Counted from the first letter of the stretch, positions 51,622 to 60,984 are shown. The stretch: 64,000 bases of DNA from JB111 sp052093225 (GCA_052093225.1 JBQDDG010000008.1:19432-83431), one strand, 5' to 3'. Program-made: numbers and translations. The notes: generated from the letters alone by a model not told the origin.

Positions 51622-53100
51622 CTAGCCGCCCGCAGGCTCGGTCGGTGACTCCTCGGCGGGGTCGATCGTGCCGTCCCGCACGGACTGCAGCCAGCCGGGC
51701 AGCGCGTCCGGGTCCAGCAGCACGGCGGAGCCGAGGGCGCCGGCGTCGTACGCGGGGTCGGCGATCGGGGGCGCCCCCACGAAGCCGTCGTTCGTGGCGC
51801 CGCGGAAGGCGAGCGCGAGGCGGCCGAGGTCGACGATCCCGGTCTCGTTGTCCGTGAGCAGCACGTCGGTGCCGGTCCGCGCGAGCGAGACGTGCTGTCG
51901 CGGGTCGAGGAGCGTGCCGGGCGAGGCGACGGCGTCCGCGATGCCGCCGATGACCTGCCGCTGGCGCTCGCCGCGGCCGATGTCCCCGGTGGGGTCGGCG
52001 TAGCGCATCCGGGCGAACGCGAGCGCCGTCTCGCCGTCGGAGACGTGGCAGCCGGCCGTCCAGTCCAGGCCGGAGTAGTCGTCCTGCACGTCGTAGTCGA
52101 GGCACAGCTCGACGCCGCCCACCGTGTCGACGACGTCTGCCAGTCCGGACATGCCGATCTCCACGTAGTGGTCGACGGTCAGGCCCATGAGCCCCTCGAC
52201 GGTCTCGACGAGGAGCTCGGCCCCGCCGCGGGAGTAGGCGCTGTTGAGCTTGCCCTCGCCGATGCCCGGGATCTCGACGAGCGTGTCGCGCGGCAGGGAG
52301 ACGAGGGAGGAGTTCCCGGACTCGGGCACGTGCAGCACGAGGATCGAGTCCGAGCGCGACCCCTCGACGCCGTCCTCGACGGCGCCGCCGCGCTGGTCGG
52401 TCCCGGCGAGCAGGTACGTGGTCCCCGTGGTGCCCTCCGCGCCGGAGAGGGCGTCGGTGTGCGAGATGCGGCCGTCGGCCCAGATCGCGAGGCCCACCGG
52501 CCATGCGATGACGACGGCGAGGAGCAGCACGAGGAGGAGCGCGAGGACCCGGCCCGGCCGGCGGCGCCGTCGACGCTTCTGCCGCGGTGGGGGCGGTGGT
52601 GGGAACGGTTCCTGGCGGTAGGGCTGCCCAGGGGGAGGCGCGTCCTGCCACGGCTCACCGCGGCGCGGGTCGCTCGCCGCAGGGAAGGCGGCCGTCGCGG
52701 GCTCGGACGGTGCGGGCCGCGAGCTGCGCGGGGTGTAGGTCGGCGGGAGCGGCTCGGCGGGCCGGCCGGTGCGCGGCCGGCGGGAGGCGTCGTCGACGGC
52801 GGGGATCGCCCGTGTGGCGCCGGTGTCCCCGCGCGCGGGGATGCCCTCGCGGTCCGCCGGTGCGTGCCTCGGGGAGCTGGTCGGCCCCGTCCGCAGCGAG
52901 CGGCGTACGGGGACGGTGCCCTGCCCCTGGGCGTTCCCGTCGCGGCCGGCTTCGCGCCCGGTACGGCGGGGCCCGTCGTCGCCCCTCCGGGCATCGCCGT
53001 CGCCGGCGGACGGGGTGGGGCGGGTGTCCTCGGGGCGCCCGCGGTCCCGGCGTCCGCGGCGAGGTCGGTAGGACGGGGGCAGTGCGTCGTCGTCGCTCAT
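51622..53100 (-). CDS. LytR-CpsA-Psr (LCP) family cell-wall glycopolymer ligase
   Basis: A 492-residue LCP protein. A long Arg/Pro-rich cytoplasmic N-terminus (about 175 residues) precedes one transmembrane segment (about 180-203). The LCP domain has D-S-I-L-V-L-H-V, S-L-P-R-D-T-L-V-E-I-P and G-K-L-N-S-A-Y-S-R-G-G. LCP enzymes transfer undecaprenyl-phosphate-linked glycopolymers (teichoic acids, arabinogalactan) to peptidoglycan. It lies beside a second LCP gene and polysaccharide genes, consistent with attachment of a surface polymer. ATG at 53100. Confidence 0.92.
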   Translation of the reverse strand: MSDDDALPPSYRPRRGRRDRGRPEDTRPTPSAGDGDARRGDDGPRRTGREAGRDGNAQGQGTVPVRRSLRTGPTSSPRHAPADREGIPARGDTGATRAIPAVDDASRRPRTGRPAEPLPPTYTPRSSRPAPSEPATAAFPAASDPRRGEPWQDAPPPGQPYRQEPFPPPPPPRQKRRRRRRPGRVLALLLVLLLAVVIAWPVGLAIWADGRISHTDALSGAEGTTGTTYLLAGTDQRGGAVEDGVEGSRSDSILVLHVPESGNSSLVSLPRDTLVEIPGIGEGKLNSAYSRGGAELLVETVEGLMGLTVDHYVEIGMSGLADVVDTVGGVELCLDYDVQDDYSGLDWTAGCHVSDGETALAFARMRYADPTGDIGRGERQRQVIGGIADAVASPGTLLDPRQHVSLARTGTDVLLTDNETGIVDLGRLALAFRGATNDGFVGAPPIADPAYDAGALGSAVLLDPDALPGWLQSVRDGTIDPAEESPTEPAGG

Positions 53101-53305
53101 CCTCGCCCCCTCGGTCCGTGCCCTGCGCTGGGCAGGCTACGCGCTGGTCCCGTCCGCGGGCGGGAGCCACCACGGGGCGGCCGCCCCGTCGTCGACGTCG
53201 ACGTCGACGTCGGCAACGAGGTCGAGGTCGACCGGGCCGCCGGCGCTGCGCCGTCGTGGGTGCCCGTCCTGGGCCGGCGCGTCACGCGCCGTCGTGGTGC
53301 CGGGA

Positions 53306-54748
53306 TCACCGTGTGCAGGTCTGGTCCGCGGGGGCCTGGCCCGCGCCGTCCGTCGGGTTCTCGGACGGCGTCTCGCCCGCGCCGGCGGACTCCGCCTCGG
53401 CGGCCGCGCGCGCCTCCTCGACGAGGTCCCCGGCGCCCGCCACCTGCGGCTGCTCGGCGATGGCCGCGGCCCGCGCCTGCTCGACGAGCTCGCCGGCGGA
53501 GGCGACGCCGGGCCCGGTGTCCTCGTCGTCGGTCTCGTCGGACCCCGCGCCGTCGGAGGAACCCTCGGACCCGACCTCGGGGGTCTGCGACCCGTCCTGC
53601 AGGGACTCCTCGGACGCCTCCGTGGCGCCCGGGACCGGCTCGTCCTCGCGGAGCGCGGCCCAGACGGCCTCGGCGTCGTCGGAGGGGAGCACCCGGTAGC
53701 CGGACGGCTCGAACGGCATCGTGAGGAAGCCGATCGAGGAGCTCTCCAGCCCGCGCAGCGAGACGGCGAGCCCGGCGAGGTTGCTCACGCTGCCGAACTC
53801 CGGCGAGGTCGTCAGCGTCTGGGTGCCCGCGTCGAGCACGGAGTACAGGCGGGGCAGGTCGAACAGGACGCGACTGGTGAGGACGTCGCGTGCCATGGCG
53901 GAGACGAGCTGCTGCTGGCGCCCGATGCGTGAGGTGTCGGAGCCGTCACCGAGGGTCTGGCGGGCGCGCGCGTAGCCGAGGGCCTCCTCGCCGTCGAGGA
54001 TCTGGCAGCCCTGCTCGAGCTGGAGGCCGGCCGCCGGGTCGTCGATGTCCTCGTCGACGTACATCGGCACGCCGTCCAGGGCCTCGACGACGCCGATGAA
54101 GCCCGCGAAGTCGACGACCATGTAGTCGTCGATCCGCACGTCGGTCAGCTCCTCGACGGTCGCGATCGTGCACGCGGCCGCGGCGCTCACGTCGCCGTGC
54201 TGGCCGCCGGTGTGGAAGGCGGAGTTGAACATCCCCGACTCGACCGGCTCCGTCTCGGTCCCGTCCTCGAGCGAGCAGGACGGGATGCTCACGAGCGTGT
54301 CGCGGGGGATCGAGACGAGGTCCATGCGCTGCCGGTCCGAGGAGATGTGCACGATCATCGTCGTGTCCGAGCGCATGCCCTCGACCTCGGACTCGCCGCC
54401 CTGGGCAGAGTTCGCGCCCTCGCGCGTGTCCGAGCCCAGCAGGAGGATGTTCATCGCCTCGCCGGCGTTCGGGTCGTTCGGGTCCTCGTGGGCCGTCGGC
54501 CGGTCGTTCTCGTCGAGCAGGTGCGTGACGTCCTCGGTGGTGATGTTGCCCTGGAGGTCGTTGTACATCGCCGCGACCGCCCCGATGCCGACGGCGACCA
54601 CTGCCACCGCGGCGCCCGCGATGATCGGGCCGCGACGGCGTCGCTTCGCTCGGGGGGCAGGCTTGCGGTGCCGGGGTCGGTAGGTGGTCTCGCGCGGCTC
54701 GTCCCGGTCCGCCGCGCCGTCCTGGGCGTCGGTCGGCATCGCGGACAC
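53306..54748 (-). CDS. LytR-CpsA-Psr (LCP) family protein
   Basis: A 480-residue LCP protein. One transmembrane segment (about 40-62) is followed by the LCP domain with M-N-I-L-L-L-G-S-D-T-R, R-S-D-T-T-M-I-V-H-I-S, S-I-P-R-D-T-L-V-S-I-P and G-R-Q-Q-Q-L-V. The last 110 residues are acidic and low-complexity (E-E-S-L-Q-D and Glu/Ala stretches), probably a flexible wall-spanning region. It differs from the neighbouring LCP in layout, so the two may act on different polymers. GTG at 54748 or ATG at 54739 (three codons later) could be the start. Confidence 0.9.
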   Translation of the reverse strand: MSAMPTDAQDGAADRDEPRETTYRPRHRKPAPRAKRRRRGPIIAGAAVAVVAVGIGAVAAMYNDLQGNITTEDVTHLLDENDRPTAHEDPNDPNAGEAMNILLLGSDTREGANSAQGGESEVEGMRSDTTMIVHISSDRQRMDLVSIPRDTLVSIPSCSLEDGTETEPVESGMFNSAFHTGGQHGDVSAAAACTIATVEELTDVRIDDYMVVDFAGFIGVVEALDGVPMYVDEDIDDPAAGLQLEQGCQILDGEEALGYARARQTLGDGSDTSRIGRQQQLVSAMARDVLTSRVLFDLPRLYSVLDAGTQTLTTSPEFGSVSNLAGLAVSLRGLESSSIGFLTMPFEPSGYRVLPSDDAEAVWAALREDEPVPGATEASEESLQDGSQTPEVGSEGSSDGAGSDETDDEDTGPGVASAGELVEQARAAAIAEQPQVAGAGDLVEEARAAAEAESAGAGETPSENPTDGAGQAPADQTCTR

Positions 54749-54892
54749 GATACGACCAGGTGGGTGCCGGATGGCTGTCCGGCTGCGGCATGGCGGCGGG
54801 TAGTTCTCTCCGGGGCCAGGTGGCGGCGAACCGCTGTGACCGACGTCCTGCGCAAGGTGCCGCGGCGCAGCGGTCGCCGGCGTCGGTCCCGG

Positions 54893-55477
54893 TCAGTGGT
54901 CGGAGTGGGGGAGATCTCGTCGTGCCGAGGCGCCGGGACCGCCGTCGCCGTCGGGGCTCCCGCCGTCGCCGGGGCCCTGCTGGGCGGGGCGACCTCCGCC
55001 GTCGGGACCCTGCGGGGAGACGCGACCTCCGCCGTCGGGACCCTCCGGGGAGACCCGACCTCCGCCGTCGGGACCCTGCGGGGAGACGCGACCCCCGCCG
55101 TCGGGACCCTCCGGGCCCGGACGGCCGTCCGGATGCTTCGCCTCGCGGATGGCGAGGCGGCGGGCGAGGATCGTCGTCTGCCGGTCGCGCCGCGCGTGCC
55201 CCCGCGCCGTGACGACGACGTAGCCGAAGAACACGACGACGAGCACGTAGAGCACGAGGTCCGTCCCGCGCCCGACGCCGACGAACCGGGCGACCGACGA
55301 GACCCACGACGGGAAGAGCACCGACAGCGCGGCGAGGATCATGAAGGCGATGAGCCCGAGCCGGCGGATCGCCTGGTGGCGGGACCCCGCCGTCGAGCGG
55401 GTGAGCAGGACGGTGAACGCGACGACGGCGACCAGAAGGATGATCTGGATGATCCGCGTGTCCCCGGAGACGGCCAT
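54893..55477 (-). CDS. DUF2304 membrane protein with C-terminal Pro/Gly repeats
   Basis: A 194-residue protein with three hydrophobic segments (about 8-25, 37-56, 70-88), matching the DUF2304 family that usually sits beside dolichol/polyprenol-phosphate-type glycosyltransferases. The C-terminal 75 residues contain four copies of an 11-residue unit (V-S-P-Q-G-P-D-G-G-G-R), from 33-bp DNA repeats. ATG overlaps the GT2 stop by one base (TGATG), so the two are translationally coupled and probably form a membrane complex. Confidence 0.8.
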   Translation of the reverse strand: MAVSGDTRIIQIILLVAVVAFTVLLTRSTAGSRHQAIRRLGLIAFMILAALSVLFPSWVSSVARFVGVGRGTDLVLYVLVVVFFGYVVVTARGHARRDRQTTILARRLAIREAKHPDGRPGPEGPDGGGRVSPQGPDGGGRVSPEGPDGGGRVSPQGPDGGGRPAQQGPGDGGSPDGDGGPGASARRDLPHSDH

Positions 55478-56169
55478 CAGCGGATCACCAGCTCCCACAG
55501 GATGTTGACGGAGTTGAGCAAGGACTGTCCCTTGGCCTTGGAGTAGTCGGTGTAGACGATCTCGATCGCGTGCTCCGACCACGGCAGGCCGGTGCGGCCG
55601 AGCTGGAGGACGATCTCGGTGGCGTGGGCCATGCGGTTCTGCCGCAGGTCGACCTGCCGGGCGGCGTCGCGGCGGATGACGCGCAGGCCGTTGTGCGCGT
55701 CGGTGAGCCGCATGCCCGTCGACTGGTTGGTCACCCAGACCGCCGTCTTGAGCACGAGGCGCTTGAGGAACCCCGGTCGCGTGCGGTCGTCGAGGAACCG
55801 GGAGCCGAAGACCACGGCCAGGTCCTCCTCCCGCGCCCGCTCGACCATCGCGAGGGCGTCCTCGAGCAGGTGCTGCCCGTCGGCGTCGAACGTCACGAGG
55901 TAGCTCGCGCCCGTGCGGCTGAGGACGTACTCGATGCCCGTCTGCAACGCCGCGCCCTGGCCCAGGTTGAACGGGTGGGTGACGACGACGGCGCCCGCCG
56001 CGGCGGCCGCGGCCCCGGAGGCGTCGGTCGAGGCGTCGTCGACGCAGACGATGTGCGGGAACACCTCGCGCGCCTCGGACACGACGCGACCGATGACGGA
56101 GGCCTCGTTGAAGACGGGGATGACGAGCCAGGCGTCGTCCACGGGTGGCACCATGGGCATGGGCCGCAT
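55477..56169 (-). CDS. GT2 glycosyltransferase, polyprenol-phosphate-mannosyl/glucosyl type
   Basis: A 230-residue family-2 glycosyltransferase. V-I-P-V-F-N-E-A-S is the nucleotide-sugar site, D-D-A-S-T-D-A-S follows, and D-A-D-G-Q-H is the metal-binding DxD-type motif. C-terminal K-A-K-G-Q-S is typical of DPM1/GtrB-like transferases that make polyprenyl-phosphate-sugars. With the DUF2304 gene behind it, a lipid-linked sugar donor is likely. Start options are ATGs at 56169, 56160 and 56154; the first is used. Confidence 0.85.
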   Translation of the reverse strand: MRPMPMVPPVDDAWLVIPVFNEASVIGRVVSEAREVFPHIVCVDDASTDASGAAAAAAGAVVVTHPFNLGQGAALQTGIEYVLSRTGASYLVTFDADGQHLLEDALAMVERAREEDLAVVFGSRFLDDRTRPGFLKRLVLKTAVWVTNQSTGMRLTDAHNGLRVIRRDAARQVDLRQNRMAHATEIVLQLGRTGLPWSEHAIEIVYTDYSKAKGQSLLNSVNILWELVIR

Positions 56170-56273
56170 TGTCGCAGGCTCGAGGACGACAGCAGGGCAG
56201 CGGGCCGTGCGCGGGCCGGTCGCGGGAGCGGACGGGGCGCCGCGGCCCGAGGTCCGCGACAGAGAGGCAGCGC

Positions 56274-56873
56274 ATGACCGCACGGATCGTGGACTCCGCC
56301 GACGTGGCGGACAGTGCCCGCATCGGCGACGGCAGCTCGGTGTGGCACCTCGCGCAGGTGCGCGAGGACGCCGTGCTGGGCGAGGGGTGCGTCGTGGGAC
56401 GCGGCGCCTACATCGGCACGGGCGTGCAGATGGGGCGGCACTGCAAGGTCCAGAACTACGCCCTCGTCTACGAGCCCGCGCGGCTCGCCGACGGCGTGTT
56501 CGTCGGCCCCGCCGCCGTGCTCACCAACGACACCTACCCGCGCGCGATCAACCCCGACGGCTCGCTGAAGTCCGCCTCCGACTGGGAGGCCGTGGGCGTG
56601 ACCATCGAGGAGGGCGCCGCGATCGGTGCCCGCGCCGTGTGCGTGGCGCCCGTGACCGTGGGCGCGTGGGCCACCGTGGCCGCCGGCGCCGTCGTCACCC
56701 GCGACGTCGCCCCCTACGCCCTCGTGGCCGGCGTACCAGCGAAGCAGATCGGATGGGTGGGACGTTCGGGCGCCAGACTGGTTCCGGACGGGGAACAATG
56801 GAGCTGCCCGATCAGCGGGCAGCGGTACGCCCTGACCGACGGCGTGCTGACCGAGACTGAGGAGAACGCGTGA
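56274..56873 (+). CDS. Hexapeptide-repeat acyltransferase (WbpD-like)
   Basis: A 199-residue left-handed beta-helix N-acyltransferase. Repeats begin at V-D-S-A-D-V-A-D-S-A; V-Q-N-Y-A-L-V-Y-E-P, G-P-A-A-V-L-T-N-D-T-Y-P-R, and P-Y-A-L-V-A-G-V-P-A-K-Q are family motifs of sugar N-acetyltransferases such as WbpD. A C-terminal piece with W-S-C-P-I-S-G-Q-R-Y follows the helix. It would acetylate a 3-amino group on a nucleotide sugar. AGAGAGGCAG before ATG 56274 is the ribosome-binding site; the last bases overlap the aminotransferase gene. Confidence 0.85.
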   Translation: MTARIVDSADVADSARIGDGSSVWHLAQVREDAVLGEGCVVGRGAYIGTGVQMGRHCKVQNYALVYEPARLADGVFVGPAAVLTNDTYPRAINPDGSLKSASDWEAVGVTIEEGAAIGARAVCVAPVTVGAWATVAAGAVVTRDVAPYALVAGVPAKQIGWVGRSGARLVPDGEQWSCPISGQRYALTDGVLTETEENA

Positions 56874-57994
56874 ACGACGAGCTGCCCATGATCCCCGCGG
56901 CGAAGCCGGTCATCGGCGACGACGAGCGCGCGGCGGTCGACCGCGTGCTGCGCACCGGCATGATCGCCCAGGGCCCCGAGGTGAAGACCTTCGAGGAGGA
57001 GTTCGCCTCCGTGCTGGCGCAGGGGCGCTCCGCGGTGGCCGTGAACTCCGGCACCTCGGCCCTGCACATGGGCCTGGTCGCCGCCGGCATCGGTGACGGC
57101 GACGAGGTCATCGTCCCGTCCTTCACGTTCGCGGCGACCGGCAACTCCGTGGCACTGACCGGCGCGACGCCCGTGTTCGCGGACATCGAGCCCGACCACT
57201 TCTGCCTCGACCCCGAGTCGGTGCGCGCGGCGATCACCGAGCGCACGCGCGGGATCATGCCCGTGCACCTGTACGGGCACCCGGCGAACATGGCCGCGCT
57301 GCAGGCGATCGCCGACGAGCACGACCTGCTGATCTTCGAGGACGCGGCGCAGGCCCACGCGGCGCGGCTCGACGGCCGGCAGGTGGGCACGTTCGGCGCG
57401 TTCGCGGCATTCTCCCTCTACCCGACGAAGAACATGACCTCCGCCGAGGGCGGCATGGTCACCACGGGCGACGAGAAGCTCGCCCGCCGGGTGCGCCTGC
57501 TGCGCAACCAGGGCATGGAGAAGCAGTACGAGAACGAGGTCGTCGGCTACAACACGCGGATGACCGACGTCCACGCGGCGATCGGGCGCGTCCAGCTCGG
57601 CAAGGTCCTCGGCTGGACCGGGAAGCGCCAGGCGAACGCGGCGTTCCTCGACGCGAACCTGAGCGGCGTCGTCGTCCCGCCCGTCGCCGAGGGGGCCGAG
57701 CACGTCTACCACCAGTACACGGTGCGTGTCCCGGTCGAGGGCGACGGCGGGGCCGAGCGCGACCGCATCGTCTCCGCCCTGCGCGAGGAGCACAAGGTCG
57801 GCTGCGGCGTGTACTACCCGATCCCGAACCACCGCCTCGAGTCCCTGGCCGTGTTCGCGCCGGGCCTCGAGCTGCCGGAGACGGAGCGCGCGGCGCAGCA
57901 GGTGATCTCGCTGCCCGTGCACCCCTCGCTCGAGCAGGGGGACCTCGACCGGATCGTGGCCGCCGTGGAGTCCGTGACGCGGGCGGGCGCCTGA
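56870..57994 (+). CDS. DegT/DnrJ/EryC1/StrS aminotransferase (WbpE-like)
   Basis: A 374-residue PLP enzyme for sugar amination. N-S-G-T-S-A-L-H-M-G binds phosphate, E-D-A-A-Q-A-H binds PLP, and Lys 187 in Y-P-T-K-N-M is the PLP lysine. V-H-L-Y-G-H and P-H/Y-P-I-P motifs are typical. In WbpE-like proteins it transfers an amino group from glutamate to a 3-keto sugar, the step between the dehydrogenase and acetyltransferase encoded beside it. GTG at 56870 overlaps the previous stop (GTGA). Exact sugar unknown. Confidence 0.88.
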   Translation: MNDELPMIPAAKPVIGDDERAAVDRVLRTGMIAQGPEVKTFEEEFASVLAQGRSAVAVNSGTSALHMGLVAAGIGDGDEVIVPSFTFAATGNSVALTGATPVFADIEPDHFCLDPESVRAAITERTRGIMPVHLYGHPANMAALQAIADEHDLLIFEDAAQAHAARLDGRQVGTFGAFAAFSLYPTKNMTSAEGGMVTTGDEKLARRVRLLRNQGMEKQYENEVVGYNTRMTDVHAAIGRVQLGKVLGWTGKRQANAAFLDANLSGVVVPPVAEGAEHVYHQYTVRVPVEGDGGAERDRIVSALREEHKVGCGVYYPIPNHRLESLAVFAPGLELPETERAAQQVISLPVHPSLEQGDLDRIVAAVESVTRAGA

Positions 57995-57995
57995 C

Positions 57996-59021
57996 ATGGG
58001 GGAGAACGTGGGAGCAGACGTGACGACGGAGAGCGCGAAGAACCTGCGGGTCGGACTCATCGGGCTCGGCTCGATGGGGCGTCACCACGCGCGGGTCATC
58101 CGGGAGACCGAGGGCATGGACCTCGTCGCCGTCGCCGACCCCGGTGGTGACCGGTTCGGCGTCGCGGGCGGCCTCGAGGTCGGGAGCGACGTCGAGTCGC
58201 TGATCGCGGCCGGCATCGACGCGGCGATGGTCGCGGTGCCGACGGTCTACCACGAGGAGGTCGCGCTGCGGCTGGCCGAGGCCGGCGTGCACACGATGGT
58301 CGAGAAGCCGATCGCGCACGACGTCCCGGCCGGACGCCGGGTCGCGCAGGCGTTCGAGGACGCCGGCCTCACCGGCGCCGTGGGCTACGTCGAGCGCTGC
58401 AACCCGGCGATCGTCGCCCTGCGGGACAAGCTGGCCGAGGGATTCCTCGGTGAGATCTACCAGATCCAGACCTTCCGCCAGGGCCCGTTCCCCGCGCGCA
58501 TCTCCGACGTCGGCGTGGTCAAGGACCTCGCGACCCACGACGTCGACCTGGCCGCGTTCGTGGCCGGTTCGCCGTACAGCTCGATCTGGGCGCGGACGAC
58601 GCACCGCTCGGGGCGGGAGTTCGAGGACATGGTGCTGGCCACGGGGCAGCTCGCCGACGGCACGATGGTGGGCCACACGGTCAACTGGCTCTCGCCGTTC
58701 AAGGAGCGACGCACCGTGGTGACGGGGGAGCGCGGGTCGCTCGTGGCCGACACCCTCAACATCGACCTCACGTTCTACGCCAACGGCACGATCCAGACCG
58801 AGTGGGACGCCGTGGCCGCCTTCCGTGGCGTGTCCGAGGGCGACATCACGACGTACGCGATCCAGAAGCGCGAGCCGCTGCGGGTGGAGCAGGAGCGGTT
58901 CCGCGACGCCGTGCGCGGGGTCGGGGAGGACGTCGTGTCGATGTCCGAGGGCGTGCACACGCTCGAGGTCGTGGAGGCGATCCTGTCTGCTGCCGGGGAT
59001 GGGAAGGCCGTCCAGCTGTAG
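57996..59021 (+). CDS. Gfo/Idh/MocA oxidoreductase (WbpB-like sugar 3-dehydrogenase)
   Basis: A 341-residue NAD-dependent dehydrogenase. V-G-L-I-G-L-G-S-M-G-R-H-H is the Rossmann motif, V-E-K-P-I-A is the catalytic-Lys motif, and H-D-V-D-L-A-A-F carries the active His. In WbpB-like proteins it oxidises C3 of UDP-GlcNAcA (or UDP-GlcNAc). It closes the three-gene set begun by the acyltransferase. Start ATG 57996 or GTG 58020 (preceded by GGGAG) could be used. A terminator follows at 59041. Confidence 0.88.
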   Translation: MGENVGADVTTESAKNLRVGLIGLGSMGRHHARVIRETEGMDLVAVADPGGDRFGVAGGLEVGSDVESLIAAGIDAAMVAVPTVYHEEVALRLAEAGVHTMVEKPIAHDVPAGRRVAQAFEDAGLTGAVGYVERCNPAIVALRDKLAEGFLGEIYQIQTFRQGPFPARISDVGVVKDLATHDVDLAAFVAGSPYSSIWARTTHRSGREFEDMVLATGQLADGTMVGHTVNWLSPFKERRTVVTGERGSLVADTLNIDLTFYANGTIQTEWDAVAAFRGVSEGDITTYAIQKREPLRVEQERFRDAVRGVGEDVVSMSEGVHTLEVVEAILSAAGDGKAVQL

Positions 59022-59040
59022 GTGGTGTTCGAGTCATCGG

Positions 59041-59077
59041 ACGGCCGGGCGGAGGAGCTGAGCTCCCGCCCGGCCGT
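59041..59077 (+). terminator. Terminator after the dehydrogenase gene
   Basis: ACGGCCGGGCGG at 59041-59052 pairs perfectly with CCGCCCGGCCGT at 59066-59077, followed by TCTGTGT. It starts 19 nt after the stop and ends the three-gene sugar operon. Confidence 0.8.
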
Positions 59078-59131
59078 TCTGTGTCCGGGCTCGGGCCGGC
59101 CTCGGGTCCCGGCCCGCGGTGGCCGGCAGGT

Positions 59132-59647
59132 TCAGGTGTTTCGGTACCCGGACCACACCCGGCTCGTCGCCGCGGCGCCCCCTGGTGCGCGGATGCGCTG
59201 CCAGTTCCGGCCGCCGCGGTCGAACGACGCACGCACGGCGGGCGGCACGTGCTGGGCGTCGACGGGCCGGTCGAGCCAGTCGCACGGGCGCACGTGGACG
59301 AGATCGACCTCGGCAGCCTCGCGGGACGGGTCGTACCGCCAGGGGCCCGCCAGCCTGCCCAGCCAGAGCAGGCCGTCGGCGTCCCTCGTCCACACCAGCG
59401 AACCGGACGGCGCCGCCGCGAACCGTTCCAGTCGTGCGGCTGTGCGCTCGCCGACCGTGTCGGCCACCGCGCGGGCAGCCTCCGCCACGGAGCTCGGCGC
59501 GCCGGACACGCGCCCACCGACGCCGCACATTCCCAGCTCGAGAGCACGTTCCACCGCGGCGCCGCCCGGGACGGAGTCGTCGCGTGAGCGCATCGGTGCC
59601 CGGTAGACCAGGGCACCCTCACCGTTGGTGTCCGCGGACCGCACCAT
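59132..59647 (-). CDS. Hypothetical actinobacterial protein, 171 aa
   Basis: A 171-residue soluble protein with no recognised domain. Notable parts are Y-R-A-P-M-R-S-R-D-D-S-V-P-G-G near the start, F-A-A-A-P-S-G-S-L-V-W-T-R-D-A-D-G-L, a G-P-W-R-Y strand and V-H-V-R-P-C-D-W-L near the end. The ATG at 59647 is preceded by AAAGGAG, which favours it over an upstream start. It is antisense to its neighbours and breaks the polysaccharide locus. Homologues with the same motifs exist in related actinobacteria in my recollection, but no function is known. Confidence 0.7.
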   Translation of the reverse strand: MVRSADTNGEGALVYRAPMRSRDDSVPGGAAVERALELGMCGVGGRVSGAPSSVAEAARAVADTVGERTAARLERFAAAPSGSLVWTRDADGLLWLGRLAGPWRYDPSREAAEVDLVHVRPCDWLDRPVDAQHVPPAVRASFDRGGRNWQRIRAPGGAAATSRVWSGYRNT

Positions 59648-59762
59648 GCTCGTCGCTCCTTTGCTGGTCGTCGCGTCGTCACGACGGGACTGCGCCGGTA
59701 GGACCACCGTAGAGCGAGCCGGGTCGAGAGCACGAGGGCAGCGGTCCCGTCACAATGGACCC

Positions 59763-60956
59763 ATGCCTGCCGCGCGCCGTCCCTCGGAGAGCCATGCCCG
59801 CCGCCCACGCGTGACCATCGCCTCCCGGATCTGGGACCCGGAGCCCGCTGCCGCGTCGTTCCGGCTCTCGGCGCTGACCCGCGGCCTGCGCGAGGCCGGC
59901 GCCGCCACCCGCGTCCTCACCGCGTCCCCGCCACGCGACGCCCGCATCGACGACCACCCCGGGACGAAGGTCTCCCGCGCACCCGTGCTGCGCGATGCCG
60001 ACGGCTACCTGCGCGGCTACGTGCCGTACATGTCGTTCGACGTCCCGCTCGCCGCCCGGCTCATGGCCGACCCCGCGCCGGACGTCTACGTCGTCGAGCC
60101 ACCGCCCACCACGGGACTTGTCGTCCGCGCGGTGGCCGCGATGCGCCGGCGCCCTTACGTCGCCTACGTCCCCGACATCTGGTCCGACGCCGCCACCTCC
60201 ACCGGTGCACCCGACGTCGTGGTCGACGCGCTGCGCCGGGCCGAGAGCACCGTCCTCGCGGGGGCGGCCAGGACGATCGCGGTGTCCGACGCGGTTGCGG
60301 CTCGCGCGGAGGAGCTGGGCGCGAAGGACATCGTCGTCGTGCGCGGAGGAGCCGACACCGACACCTTCACCCCCGACGGCCCGGGGCCCGACGACGCCGA
60401 CGACCGCCCGTACCTCCTCTACGCCGGCACCGCCTCGGAGTGGCAGGGCGCCGACGTCTTCCTGCGCGCGATGCCCCGCGTGCTCGAACGTGTGCCGGAC
60501 GCGCGCCTCGTCTTCCTCGGCCAGGGCAGCTCCTGGCCCGAGCTCGAGCGGCTCGCGGGCGGGTTCCCGCACCGGACCGTCGACCTGCGACCGCTCGTCC
60601 CGCCGGCCGAGGCTGCGCGCTGGCAGCGGGGGGCGACGGCGGCACTCGTCTCGATCCGCCCGGGCATCGGCTACGACCTGGCCTACCCCACGAAGGCGTA
60701 CGCGGCGTGGGCGTCCGGCGTGCCGGTGATCTACTCCGGCCCCGGGCCGGCGCGGGACGACATCGGACGGGATGGCCTCGGCTGGGCTGTGGAGCACGAC
60801 GCCGGAGCGGTCGCCGAGGCGATGATCGCCGCCCTCACGCAAGAGACGGCGCCCGACGACGCCGCTCGCCTCGCGGGATGGGTTGCGGAGAACGCGTCCT
60901 CGGCGGCTGCGGGGCGGGCCGCGGCGGGCGTCGTGCTGGGGGCGATCGGACGCTGA
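59763..60956 (+). CDS. GT4-type glycosyltransferase
   Basis: A 397-residue GT-B glycosyltransferase of the GT4 clan. An N-terminal acceptor domain (residues 15-200) is followed by a nucleotide-sugar domain with Y-L-L-Y-A-G-T-A-S-E-W-Q-G, L-V-F-L-G-Q-G and the catalytic-Glu region (S-I-R-P-G-I-G-Y-D-L-A-Y-P-T-K). It has no signal or membrane segment. It should add a sugar to a lipid-linked oligosaccharide intermediate. ATG at 59763 is the first in the frame near AATGGACCC. Confidence 0.88.
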   Translation: MPAARRPSESHARRPRVTIASRIWDPEPAAASFRLSALTRGLREAGAATRVLTASPPRDARIDDHPGTKVSRAPVLRDADGYLRGYVPYMSFDVPLAARLMADPAPDVYVVEPPPTTGLVVRAVAAMRRRPYVAYVPDIWSDAATSTGAPDVVVDALRRAESTVLAGAARTIAVSDAVAARAEELGAKDIVVVRGGADTDTFTPDGPGPDDADDRPYLLYAGTASEWQGADVFLRAMPRVLERVPDARLVFLGQGSSWPELERLAGGFPHRTVDLRPLVPPAEAARWQRGATAALVSIRPGIGYDLAYPTKAYAAWASGVPVIYSGPGPARDDIGRDGLGWAVEHDAGAVAEAMIAALTQETAPDDAARLAGWVAENASSAAAGRAAAGVVLGAIGR

Positions 60957-60984
60957 GGTACGCGCTTACCAGGCGTCTTGTCCG

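Noticed and set aside
53101..53305. Possible small gene between the two LCP genes with (GTCGAC)n repeats
   Set aside because: The frame is dominated by a simple DNA repeat coding Thr/Ser, and no start or domain is convincing.
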